Assembly (NCBI GenBank): GCA_023411265.1
Contig: JAEYOX010000116.1
Location: 1 to 17,391 of the forward strand
DNA: 17,391 bases
Origin: Bacteroidota bacterium
GTDB lineage: Bacteria > Bacteroidota > Bacteroidia > Flavobacteriales > Weeksellaceae
Direction: 5' to 3'
The translations under genes were made by a program, and so were the position numbers. Shown here piece after piece: positions 1-6,598 of the stretch. A model generated the notes under the pieces. That model saw only the letters and a program-made list of their open reading frames with translations. It was not told where the DNA came from and made no database searches. Every line of letters starts with the position of its first letter. Position 1 is the stretch's first letter.

Positions 1-112
1 CAACACGATTTGAACTGATTTCCTTTGTCTGTAATCCGCGAAATGCGGCACGCCATTCAAAGGACATTTGTTCGGTAATTGTTTAGCGTTGAGTTTACCT
101 TTAATGTGTTAG
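1..112 (-). ncRNA. Structured RNA downstream of zapA, candidate 6S RNA (6S-Flavo type)
   Basis: No reading frame fits this stretch, but the minus strand folds well. A closing stem pairs 103-110 with 2-10 (AACAC/GTGTT plus AUU/AAU around one bulged base). A 5-bp hairpin pairs 95-99 with 74-78 (GGUAA/UUACC). A long arm pairs 58-64 with 21-27 (UCCUUUG/CAAAGGA) and is capped by CCGC/GCGG at 45-48 and 36-39. A closed stem, an open middle holding a small hairpin, and a long arm is the general layout of 6S RNA. In proteobacteria 6S RNA lies directly after zapA, as here, and flavobacteria have their own 6S family. The 3' end may run past the window edge. That the RNA is structured is fairly well supported; the 6S identity is inference from shape and neighbour. 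Confidence 0.5.
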
Positions 113-146
113 AACTATTGTAGGCAGGTTTTCAGGAAAAGAAAAT

Positions 147-434
147 CTACTTTTCCAATGCTTCCAGGTTTTGGTTGATTTTTTTCAGCCGTTCGGAGGA
201 AGCTTTAATATTATTTTCATTGACCAGAGAAGCCACTTCAGCGTTGGTTCCAAGTTTCAGTGCACACATGGCAAGAGCATCCTGCTTGTCGCGCACGTCA
301 AAATTCTGTTCAAAATCTTTAATCATCAGTTCAATCTGTTTCCCGACTTTGCGCAGGGTTTCTTCTTCTGCTGCGGGAACATTCAGCGGATACACTCTTC
401 CTGCGATATTAATGGTAATTCGTCTTATATCCAT
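147..434 (-). CDS. zapA: Cell division protein ZapA
   Basis: This 95-residue protein matches ZapA in length and pattern. ZapA binds FtsZ in the cytoplasm, cross-links its filaments and stabilises the division ring. The N-terminal strand region (about 5-20, ITINIAGRVYPLNVP) is the typical ZapA opening. It is followed by a helix (EEETLRKVGKQIE), the DKQDALAMCALKL segment around 49-61, and a C-terminal coiled coil ending in LEALEK. The start ATG shares its A with the last base of the upstream gene's stop (TAATG), so the two genes are translationally coupled. A structured RNA follows about 35 bp downstream. Function is assigned by family resemblance. Confidence 0.88.
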   Translation of the reverse strand: MDIRRITINIAGRVYPLNVPAAEEETLRKVGKQIELMIKDFEQNFDVRDKQDALAMCALKLGTNAEVASLVNENNIKASSERLKKINQNLEALEK

Positions 435-736
435 TACAATCCGCTGTTTTGAAGTTCGGCAATACAGAAATCCACTTCCTTGATAAGCCGGTTCAGATGG
501 TTTTTCATCAGTCTGTTATGTTCCGGATTTCCTGCTATTGCTGAATAAAGTTTTATATTTTTCTGTTCTTCTGCTAATACCTGATTTTTCTTTCTCTCCT
601 CATCATATTTCTGCTTCAGGACTTTTAACTCTTCATTCAGCGCAACATAATCTTTGGAAAGTGCCTGATAATTTTTGGTTACGGCTGCGATTCTGTTTTC
701 CAGTTCCAAAAAATGTTGTTCTAAATCTTTGAGCAT
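434..736 (-). CDS. Small coiled-coil protein coupled to zapA
   Basis: This 100-residue protein is almost entirely heptad-patterned helix (LEQHFLELENRIAAVTKNYQALSKDYVALNEELK and onward). It is rich in Glu, Lys and Leu and has no signal peptide or membrane segment. The C-terminal part (about 70-98, GNPEHNRLMKNHLNRLIKEVDFCIAELQ) is less regular and probably an amphipathic helix. The stop overlaps the zapA start in TAATG, so both proteins are likely made together. I do not recognise a named family with certainty. In flavobacteria small coiled-coil proteins in this position are usually called hypothetical. The size, coiled coil and coupling suggest a division-ring partner analogous to ZapB, but that is inference from context. 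A -7 element lies 30 bp upstream. Confidence 0.8.
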   Translation of the reverse strand: MLKDLEQHFLELENRIAAVTKNYQALSKDYVALNEELKVLKQKYDEERKKNQVLAEEQKNIKLYSAIAGNPEHNRLMKNHLNRLIKEVDFCIAELQNSGL

Positions 737-765
737 TTCAGGTTTTTAAAATTCTAACATTTAAG

Positions 766-773
766 CAAAAATA
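766..773 (-). promoter_or_regulatory. -7 promoter element for the coiled-coil/zapA operon
   Basis: The minus strand reads TATTTTTG, a full match to the Bacteroidota sigma -7 consensus TAnnTTTG. It lies about 30 bp before the start at 736, which would give a leader of roughly 20 nt. No clear TTG was found at the usual -33 distance. Confidence 0.45.
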
Positions 774-830
774 TAAAATTTAATGATGAATCTTATAATA
801 AAACATATTCTTTTTTGCCCGCTTAGGAAA

Positions 831-866
831 ATAAAAAAGAGAAGGTGTGGGTAACCTTCTCTTTTT
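831..866. terminator. Intrinsic terminator after porT
   Basis: AGAGAAGGT (838-846) pairs with ACCTTCTCT (854-862) over a 7-base loop. Read on the minus strand, the hairpin is followed by six T (complement of 833-838), ending the porT operon. A T run at 862-866 on the other strand makes it potentially bidirectional. Confidence 0.8.
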
Positions 867-885
867 CTTGATATTATATGATCTT

Positions 886-1668
886 TTATTCAAACTTCAG
901 CGTAAACATAAATGCCCGGGTTTGCAATGTAGAAAGTGATTTTGCCCAATAAGGCGGCGTGCCTGCATTATCGGCCACTATTTCATTATTCATAAAGAAA
1001 GTACCGCGGATTCCGGGAGTCAGCTTAAATCTGTTGAAATAAATCTGAATTCCGATTTCGGCCGACCAGGCAAAATTGTGCGTAGTAGATCGGAATACCT
1101 GCTGAAGATTATCCTCTTCACTGTTGGCATTCGACTGCAAGTTAACAACATAATTCACTCCTGCAGCTACATAAGGACGGGTGTTGTACCATCTATCTCC
1201 GTGCATTTCTACGAGCACGGGAATATCCAGCATGGTAGATTTTACTCTTCTCACCCTGTCGTCCTCATCCATAGGAAATGGAGTGAAGGGAGGGTTGGTA
1301 AGCGTTCCGGCAGCATATTGATCATTGGATTGGGTATTAAAAGTAATTTCTCTTTCGGCAAACTGAAGCCCGGGTTCCAGACGAAGATCAAAATAATCGT
1401 TCAGCCTCATTTTACCGATCAGTCCGGCCCCAAAACCACCCATTGGTTTGGCCGAAACCAGATTATGATTGCCATTCATCCCGTATCTTGGATGTAGAAC
1501 GGTGTGAAAATCAAACAAATTTCCATTAAGATAAAAGCCCCAGCTGAATTTCTGATGATCAAAACTCTCCAACCTGTCCATTCTGTTTCTGGTTCGGAAC
1601 TGTGCATCGGCCAGTGTCGCAAATGTAAAGGATACTAAAACCAGTGATTTTAATAAAATTTTATTCAT
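886..1668 (-). CDS. porT: PorT-family outer membrane protein of the type IX secretion system
   Basis: This 260-residue protein has a signal peptide (about 1-22, ending ADA before Gln). The rest has the alternating polar/hydrophobic strands of a small outer-membrane beta-barrel (for example PYVAAGVNYVVNLQ and FAWSAEIGIQIYFN) and ends in a strand with a terminal aromatic (RAFMFTLKFE), as outer-membrane barrels do. PorT (SprT in gliding flavobacteria) is needed for type IX protein secretion in Porphyromonas and Flavobacterium. The length and the position directly after ubiE fit that family. It lies 43 bp behind ubiE and before a strong terminator, so it is probably the last gene of a three-gene operon. 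The family call is good; the T9SS role rests on family knowledge. Confidence 0.8.
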   Translation of the reverse strand: MNKILLKSLVLVSFTFATLADAQFRTRNRMDRLESFDHQKFSWGFYLNGNLFDFHTVLHPRYGMNGNHNLVSAKPMGGFGAGLIGKMRLNDYFDLRLEPGLQFAEREITFNTQSNDQYAAGTLTNPPFTPFPMDEDDRVRRVKSTMLDIPVLVEMHGDRWYNTRPYVAAGVNYVVNLQSNANSEEDNLQQVFRSTTHNFAWSAEIGIQIYFNRFKLTPGIRGTFFMNNEIVADNAGTPPYWAKSLSTLQTRAFMFTLKFE

Positions 1669-1711
1669 GTGTATATTTAATTTTTCTTACCCATTTTTTG
1701 TCACGCCGGTA

Positions 1712-2440
1712 TTATTTGGTGGCTTTATAAATGGTGGCAATTCCTAAACTCAGTTTTTTATATTCCACTTTTTTGAAACCTGTTTCCAGCAGGATCTGTT
1801 TCATTTTTTCTCCGAACGGAAACGCATTTACCGAATCGGGAAGATAAGTATAAGCGCGGTTGTCCTTAGAAACCAATCTTCCGATCATAGGAAGAATATT
1901 TTTGAAATAAAACATATAAAGCGGTGCAAAAAGACCTTGCACTTTAGAAAATTCCAAAATATAAACGCTTTTTCCTTTTTTCACCACTCTTCTCAGTTCG
2001 GCCAATCCTTTATTCAGATTTTCAAAATTCCGGACGCCAAATGCTACTGAAACCGCATCAAAACGATCGTCTTCAAAAGGCAATTGTTCAGCATCTCCTT
2101 TCTGCAGTGAAATTCTGTCGTCTAAATTAAGTTTTTTTATTTTAACAGCACCAACATTTAACATTTGTTGCGATAAATCCAATCCTACTACCTTTGCTCC
2201 TGTTCCTTTTTGGATGGTAATAGCAAGATCGCCGGTTCCCGTAGCCACATCAAGCACCTCTCTTACATTATCCTTCTTCATCCATTTCATGAGGGTATTA
2301 CGCCACATGACATCGATCTTCAGGGAGAGAACATGATTGAGCAGGTCATACTTCGGAGCGATGTTATCAAACATATCCTCTACTTCACTTTTCTTGCTCG
2401 CACCGGAGTTGTACGGCTTTACCGGATCTGTATTATTCAT
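1712..2440 (-). CDS. ubiE: Demethylmenaquinone methyltransferase UbiE/MenG
   Basis: This 242-residue class I methyltransferase uses S-adenosylmethionine to methylate demethylmenaquinone in the last step of menaquinone synthesis. Ubiquinone is not expected in this group, so the menaquinone role is the relevant one. Motifs seen are YDLLNHVLS (31-39), the SAM loop VLDVATGTGD (62-71), GLDLS (86-90), GDAEQLPF (115-122) and FGVRNF (134-139), all typical of UbiE. The length is usual for the family. The start ATG overlaps the upstream gene's stop in TAATG, so translation is coupled to the unknown membrane protein. porT follows 43 bp later. Confidence 0.95.
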   Translation of the reverse strand: MNNTDPVKPYNSGASKKSEVEDMFDNIAPKYDLLNHVLSLKIDVMWRNTLMKWMKKDNVREVLDVATGTGDLAITIQKGTGAKVVGLDLSQQMLNVGAVKIKKLNLDDRISLQKGDAEQLPFEDDRFDAVSVAFGVRNFENLNKGLAELRRVVKKGKSVYILEFSKVQGLFAPLYMFYFKNILPMIGRLVSKDNRAYTYLPDSVNAFPFGEKMKQILLETGFKKVEYKKLSLGIATIYKATK

Positions 2441-3009
2441 TAAAATTGATAATATTCTTTATAGTAGTTTAAAAAATCCTCTTTCCGGAATATCTTCGTC
2501 CGCGTTTCGGTTTTTTGAATATTTTTGATAATGCGGTCGTAGTTTTCGTTAACATTGTAATAGAAATCTTCTGTATACAAAGTGTTGAAATGCTTGGGTG
2601 CTCCGAAGTATTTTTCGCCCTCAATGGTGGTAGTTCCTAGGGCCATCAGCAATGAATCTTTATCGATATCGTATCCGTAATATTGGGTATGGATGTAATA
2701 ATCCTGATGTGCAATATTTAAAAGTCCGCGCTGATTCTTTACTGTAAATGCAGAATCGTAGAGCAGTTTTTTATTTTGATCGAAAACCTGAATGCTGTTT
2801 TGGCCTTTATTCAGTTCCACTTCAACATGCTGTCCTCCGGAAATAATTTTCTCCCTACCTTTATTTAATGTAAAGTAATAAGTTTCTGAAGTGGGATTGT
2901 CTACCAAATAGGCATTCTTTTTAGCCAGAAAAAGAAAATACACTCCGAAAGCCATCAGAACAGTAAGAACAGAGATCAGGAAACCTTTGAAAGCCGGGCT
3001 GTTTTTCAT
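2440..3009 (-). CDS. Unknown single-pass membrane-anchored protein upstream of ubiE
   Basis: I chose the ATG at 3009 (189 residues). A longer frame could begin at a TTG at 3033, but that TTG is part of a -7 promoter element, so it should lie upstream of the transcript start. The protein has one hydrophobic helix (about 9-29, GFLISVLTVLMAFGVYFLFL) followed by a mostly polar soluble domain. That domain holds several beta-rich stretches (HVEVELNKGQNSIQVFDQ) and a Tyr-rich tail (NYYKEYYQF). It is probably an inner-membrane protein with a periplasmic domain. I recognise no catalytic motif or named family. It is the first gene of an operon with ubiE (overlapping stop/start) and porT, so it may act in the envelope; that is only context. 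Confidence 0.75.
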   Translation of the reverse strand: MKNSPAFKGFLISVLTVLMAFGVYFLFLAKKNAYLVDNPTSETYYFTLNKGREKIISGGQHVEVELNKGQNSIQVFDQNKKLLYDSAFTVKNQRGLLNIAHQDYYIHTQYYGYDIDKDSLLMALGTTTIEGEKYFGAPKHFNTLYTEDFYYNVNENYDRIIKNIQKTETRTKIFRKEDFLNYYKEYYQF

Positions 3010-3030
3010 ATCCTTTAATGGAGATTTTTG

Positions 3031-3038
3031 CAAATTTA
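3031..3038 (-). promoter_or_regulatory. -7 promoter element of the orf-ubiE-porT operon
   Basis: The minus strand reads TAAATTTG, matching TAnnTTTG. It ends about 21 bp before the ATG at 3009. It overlaps the apparent TTG start at 3033, which argues for the shorter protein. No good -33 TTG was seen. Confidence 0.45.
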
Positions 3039-3075
3039 ATAATAATTTTCATTCTACCTTATAGATATTAATTCA

Positions 3076-3083
3076 TACATTTG
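3076..3083 (+). promoter_or_regulatory. -7 promoter element of the FabH-like gene
   Basis: TACATTTG matches TAnnTTTG exactly and lies 28 bp before the ATG at 3112. It is back-to-back with the minus-strand -7 element at 3031-3038, so the 102-bp gap holds two divergent promoters. Confidence 0.5.
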
Positions 3084-3111
3084 CATTTAATTTTTTTTAC
3101 TTTTTTTACCG

Positions 3112-4179
3112 ATGCCCAATACAGTTATCATAGGATCAGGCAGCTATTTACCGTCACAAATTATTGGACGAGAGCGTTTTATGGATACCACTTTCTTTAC
3201 AGAAACAGGTGAGAAGATTGATAAGCCTGCGGAAGAAATCATTGGAAAATTTGTAGAAATTACAGAGATAGAAAACCGTCGGTACGTGAAAGATGATCAA
3301 ATGAATTCCGACATCGGTTATGAAGCATCTAAAAAAGCGATTGCCTCTGCCGGGATTGATCCTGAGGTATTGGATTACATTATCTTTGCCAGTAATTTTG
3401 GAGAAGTTACGCATGATTCCCGGCCAAACTTTATGCCGAATATGGCAGCACGGGTTAAAAACAAATTGGGTATCAAAAACCGGAAATGTGTTCCGTACGA
3501 TATGATTTTCGGATGTCCGGGTTGGGTAGAGGGAATGATTCTGGCCAATCATCTCATTAAAGCCGGAGTCGCCAAAACCATTCTTGTTATCGGTGCCGAA
3601 ACGCTGAGCAGAGTGATTGATCCTTACGACCGGAATAAAATGATTTTCGCAGATGGCGCAGGAGCTACCATAGTCCAGGCTACGGACGAAGAAAATGTCG
3701 GAATTATCGCCAGCAATACTATTTGCGATAATGATATTGAAATCAGATACCTGGAAAGTGCACCTTCTCTCAATAAAGAAGCGGATCAGAAGGAACTGTA
3801 CATCCGGATGCAGGGAAGAAAAATATATGAATACGCGTTGAAGAACGTTCCGGATGCCATCAAAACTACAATAGATGATGCCGGACTGAGCATTGAAGAT
3901 ATCGACAAAATATTGCTGCATCAGGCGAATGCTAAAATGGATCATGCCATTATTGACAGACTAATGAGACTTTATGGCAAGAAAGAGTATGATGAAATCG
4001 TAGCACCAATGACCATTCAGGAGTTTGGAAATTCTTCTGTTGCTACCATTCCTACTATGTACGATCTGATTATGAGCGGCCAAATGGAAGGTCAAAAGTT
4101 CAAAGAAAAAGGAAATGTCGTTTTTGCTTCGGTAGGAGCAGGGATGAATATTAATGCGATTGTTTACCGGTTTCCGTAA
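3112..4179 (+). CDS. 3-oxoacyl-ACP synthase III family protein (FabH-like)
   Basis: This 355-residue thiolase-fold enzyme is predicted to condense an acyl thioester with malonyl-ACP. The catalytic triad can be seen: Cys135 in FGCPGW, His270 in LLHQANAKM and Asn307 in FGNSSVATIP. The C-terminal glycine-rich ASVGAGMN (339-346) is also typical. It is about 35 residues longer than housekeeping FabH (about 320), mainly through an N-terminal insertion around 25-45. The sequence after HQAN is AKM rather than the usual (K/R)RI. It therefore probably belongs to a FabH-like subgroup whose substrate I cannot name, rather than the main fatty-acid initiation enzyme. It is monocistronic: its own -7 element lies upstream and a terminator follows the stop. 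Confidence 0.85.
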   Translation: MPNTVIIGSGSYLPSQIIGRERFMDTTFFTETGEKIDKPAEEIIGKFVEITEIENRRYVKDDQMNSDIGYEASKKAIASAGIDPEVLDYIIFASNFGEVTHDSRPNFMPNMAARVKNKLGIKNRKCVPYDMIFGCPGWVEGMILANHLIKAGVAKTILVIGAETLSRVIDPYDRNKMIFADGAGATIVQATDEENVGIIASNTICDNDIEIRYLESAPSLNKEADQKELYIRMQGRKIYEYALKNVPDAIKTTIDDAGLSIEDIDKILLHQANAKMDHAIIDRLMRLYGKKEYDEIVAPMTIQEFGNSSVATIPTMYDLIMSGQMEGQKFKEKGNVVFASVGAGMNINAIVYRFP

Positions 4180-4202
4180 ATTAGTCACAAATACTAAATC
4201 AG

Positions 4203-4234
4203 GCACAGAATTTGAGAAAGTTCTGTGCTTTTTT
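4203..4234 (+). terminator. Intrinsic terminator after the FabH-like gene
   Basis: GCACAGAA (4203-4210) pairs with TTCTGTGC (4221-4228) over a 10-base loop and is followed by six T. It ends 9 bp before the ATG of the next gene. An apparent GTG start at 4225 falls inside the hairpin and is rejected. Confidence 0.85.
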
Positions 4235-4242
4235 ATTTTACT

Positions 4243-5451
4243 ATGCAGAAAAACCTTCTCATCTTTACCGCCATTATATTCGCTCTGGAATTTTATGTAT
4301 TTCAGGCTCTTAAAATGATAACCGATAAACCTTGGGCCAGAACTGCATACTGGATTGTTACACTCTCTGTCTATACTCTTCTTTTCTATCTTATCCTTAG
4401 TTTCAGCAGAGCGGAAAGCGGACATCACCGTATTCAGTTCATTGTTTCTCTTTTTTTGATATTTGTAGTTCCTAAGCTTTTAGCTGTTATCTTTCTTGTG
4501 ATTGATGATCTCTTCCGGCTGATGGAATTTGGAATCCAATCCTTTTCCGGACAATCAGATAAAAGCTATCCGGGCAGAAGAAAATTTCTTGGACTTGCCG
4601 GACTTGGGCTTACCGGTCTGTTCGCTATTTTGTTTACAGACGGAATCCTGTTTGGGAAATACCGCCATACTGCCCGAAAGGTAAAACTAAAAATTCCCGG
4701 GCTTCCTGAAAGTTTCAAAGGATACAGAATCGTTCAGATTTCAGATATTCACAGCGGAAGTTTCAAAAATCCCGAAAAACTATATCCAGCCATAGATTTG
4801 ATTAATGAACAAAAACCTGATCTGGTTCTGGCAACGGGCGATACGGTTAATAATTATGCAGAAGAATTTATTCCTTTTATTTCATTATTGTCTAAAATTC
4901 AATCGAAAGACGGAAAATTTTCAGTGTTAGGAAATCACGATTACGGTCATTATGCAGAATGGAAATCCAAAGAAACTAAGGAGAAAAATGTTCCCGAACT
5001 CATTCGATTGAAAAAGCAGGCCGGTTTTGAGACGTTGAGAAATGAACATCGGATTATAGAAAGAAATGGCGAAAAACTGTACCTTATTGGAGTGGAAAAC
5101 TGGGGCTTGAAACCTTTTCCCCAATATGGAGATCTGGACAAAGCAACCCAAGGAATTCCGCCGGAAGCCGCTAAAATATTGATGAGCCACGATCCTTCTC
5201 ATTTTGATGAAAAAGTGAAGCATCATCCTTCTAATATTCAACTTACCGTATCCGGGCATACCCACGGAATGCAGTTCGGCTTAGACCTGAAAAATATAAA
5301 ATGGAGCCCTGTGCAATACCGTTACAAAAAATGGGCAGATCTGTACGAAAGCGCCGGTAAATTCCTGTATGTGAACCGCGGCTTTGGTGTTATCGGATAT
5401 CCCGGGAGGGTGGGAATCTTTCCGGAAATCACTGTTTTTGAATTGAGCTAA
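4243..5451 (+). CDS. Membrane-anchored calcineurin-like metallophosphoesterase
   Basis: From the ATG at 4243 this is a 402-residue protein. Four hydrophobic segments (about 4-22, 35-53, 66-87 and 115-137) precede a metallophosphoesterase domain from about 160 to the end. All metal-site motifs are present in order: SDIH (167-170), GD (199-200), GNHDY (230-234), SHDPSH (315-320) and SGHTHG (337-342). The family (YaeI/YkuE-like) contains enzymes acting on phosphate esters, some on lipid-linked substrates. The membrane anchor fits a membrane or envelope substrate, but the substrate cannot be read from sequence. Which side of the membrane the domain faces is unclear: an RRKFLGLAGLGLTGL stretch at 112-126 resembles a twin-arginine motif inside the chain, as in YkuE-type proteins that are Tat-exported. 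That link is suggestive only. Confidence 0.9.
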   Translation: MQKNLLIFTAIIFALEFYVFQALKMITDKPWARTAYWIVTLSVYTLLFYLILSFSRAESGHHRIQFIVSLFLIFVVPKLLAVIFLVIDDLFRLMEFGIQSFSGQSDKSYPGRRKFLGLAGLGLTGLFAILFTDGILFGKYRHTARKVKLKIPGLPESFKGYRIVQISDIHSGSFKNPEKLYPAIDLINEQKPDLVLATGDTVNNYAEEFIPFISLLSKIQSKDGKFSVLGNHDYGHYAEWKSKETKEKNVPELIRLKKQAGFETLRNEHRIIERNGEKLYLIGVENWGLKPFPQYGDLDKATQGIPPEAAKILMSHDPSHFDEKVKHHPSNIQLTVSGHTHGMQFGLDLKNIKWSPVQYRYKKWADLYESAGKFLYVNRGFGVIGYPGRVGIFPEITVFELS

Positions 5452-5452
5452 A

Positions 5453-5490
5453 CAAAAAACGGAGCCGGTTTCAAAGAAACCGGCTTATTT
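5453..5490. terminator. Bidirectional terminator between convergent genes
   Basis: AGCCGGTTTC (5463-5472) and GAAACCGGCT (5476-5485) form a perfect 10-bp stem with an AAA loop. TTATTT follows on the plus strand. On the minus strand the complement of the A run at 5453-5458 gives the T tract. It serves both the phosphoesterase and the dehydrogenase. Confidence 0.88.
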
Positions 5491-5509
5491 AATACTAAGG
5501 TGCACAAAA

Positions 5510-6499
5510 TTAATCATTAAAACGCTGCCCCTCTTTTCCGAGCTTTATTTTCAAATTTTTAATCATATCTTTTGTCATTTCCGGCAATCCGAACTCGTAG
5601 TGTAGTCCCCAATCCTGTTTTGCTACGGAGTCATCAATAGAAGCGGGCCAAGAATCTGCAATGGCCTGACGGAAATCCGGTTGGTAATCAATGGTGAAAT
5701 CAGGTATTTCCTTTTTAATTTCAGCGGCTAATTCGGAAGGTGTAAAAGACATTCCGCCAAGGTTATACGACGTACGAACTGTGAGATCTTCTTTCGGTGC
5801 TTCCATGAGTTGCAATGTGGCATTGATGGCATCTTCCATGTACAGCATCGGCATCGCCGTATGTTCACTGATAAAACTGGTGTAATTTCCTTTTTCCACA
5901 GCGTCATAAAATATTTCTACTGCATAATCTGTGGTTCCTCCGCCTGCTGGAGTTTTCCAGGAAATGAGACCGGGATAACGGATGCTTCTAACATCCACAC
6001 CGTGTTTTTCAAAATAATATTCGCACCATTTTTCTCCCGCCAGTTTAGAGATTCCGTACACTGTAGAAGGATTCAAAACCACGTCCTGTGCGACATTATC
6101 CTTGGGAATACCTTTTCCGAAAACCGCAATAGAGCTGGGCCAGAATATTTTATTGATAAGACCCTCTCTGGCCATTTCGCAAAAATTAATCAGAGGTTCT
6201 ACATTCAATTTCCAGGCAAAAAGCGGTTGCTTTTCTGACGTTCCGGAAAGCAAAGAAGCCAGATGATATACCGTAGTAATATGATAATCCTGAATCACCT
6301 GTCTTACCAGTTGGGTATTGGTTACATCCATCCGTTCATAATATTTTGCACTGGTGGTTGTTTTATCCCACCGTTCCAGGCCGGAAGCTACTACATTCTC
6401 TTCTCCGTGAATTTCAATCAGCCTGTTGGTAAGTTCGGTGCCGATCTGTCCTAAGGCACCGGTAATAAGTATTTTTTCAGTGGAAGATTCCATCATCAT
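5510..6499 (-). CDS. L-threonine 3-dehydrogenase, SDR (epimerase-like) type
   Basis: This 329-residue extended short-chain dehydrogenase has the NAD-binding loop GALGQIG (14-20), SSIAVFG (122-128) with the catalytic Ser, and YGISK (148-152) with catalytic Tyr148 and Lys152. RYPGLISWKTPAGGGTTDYAVEIF (174-197) is typical of the UDP-galactose-epimerase-like threonine dehydrogenases of Cytophaga and Flavobacterium. These oxidise L-threonine to 2-amino-3-ketobutyrate with NAD+ in the cytosol, for cleavage to glycine and acetyl-CoA. Three ATGs in a row (6499, 6496, 6493) leave the exact start open. A glycine C-acetyltransferase partner is not in the window. It is probably a single-gene unit with its own -7 element and a shared terminator. 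A general NAD-dependent epimerase is the alternative reading. Confidence 0.85.
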   Translation of the reverse strand: MMMESSTEKILITGALGQIGTELTNRLIEIHGEENVVASGLERWDKTTTSAKYYERMDVTNTQLVRQVIQDYHITTVYHLASLLSGTSEKQPLFAWKLNVEPLINFCEMAREGLINKIFWPSSIAVFGKGIPKDNVAQDVVLNPSTVYGISKLAGEKWCEYYFEKHGVDVRSIRYPGLISWKTPAGGGTTDYAVEIFYDAVEKGNYTSFISEHTAMPMLYMEDAINATLQLMEAPKEDLTVRTSYNLGGMSFTPSELAAEIKKEIPDFTIDYQPDFRQAIADSWPASIDDSVAKQDWGLHYEFGLPEMTKDMIKNLKIKLGKEGQRFND

Positions 6500-6513
6500 A
6501 TTTTGAATTTATA

Positions 6514-6521
6514 CAAATTTA
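6514..6521 (-). promoter_or_regulatory. -7 promoter element of threonine dehydrogenase
   Basis: The minus strand reads TAAATTTG, matching TAnnTTTG. It lies about 15 bp before the first of three possible ATGs, so the leader is very short; the second or third ATG may be the used one. Confidence 0.4.
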
Positions 6522-6598
6522 AAGATTTAATCCTATTTCTAAAACAGATTTTACTCTTAATAGAAAGAATAATTTCATCTGTATTCCGCAATGCTGCC

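Noticed and set aside
1..112. tmRNA 3' end (TTCAAAT resembles a T loop)
   Set aside because: The flanking five bases on either side do not pair, so there is no T arm and no acceptor stem.
3154..3945. 263-codon open frame on the minus strand inside the FabH-like gene
   Set aside because: It is fully antisense to a gene with a complete catalytic triad, and its product is Phe/Ile/His-rich without any motif.
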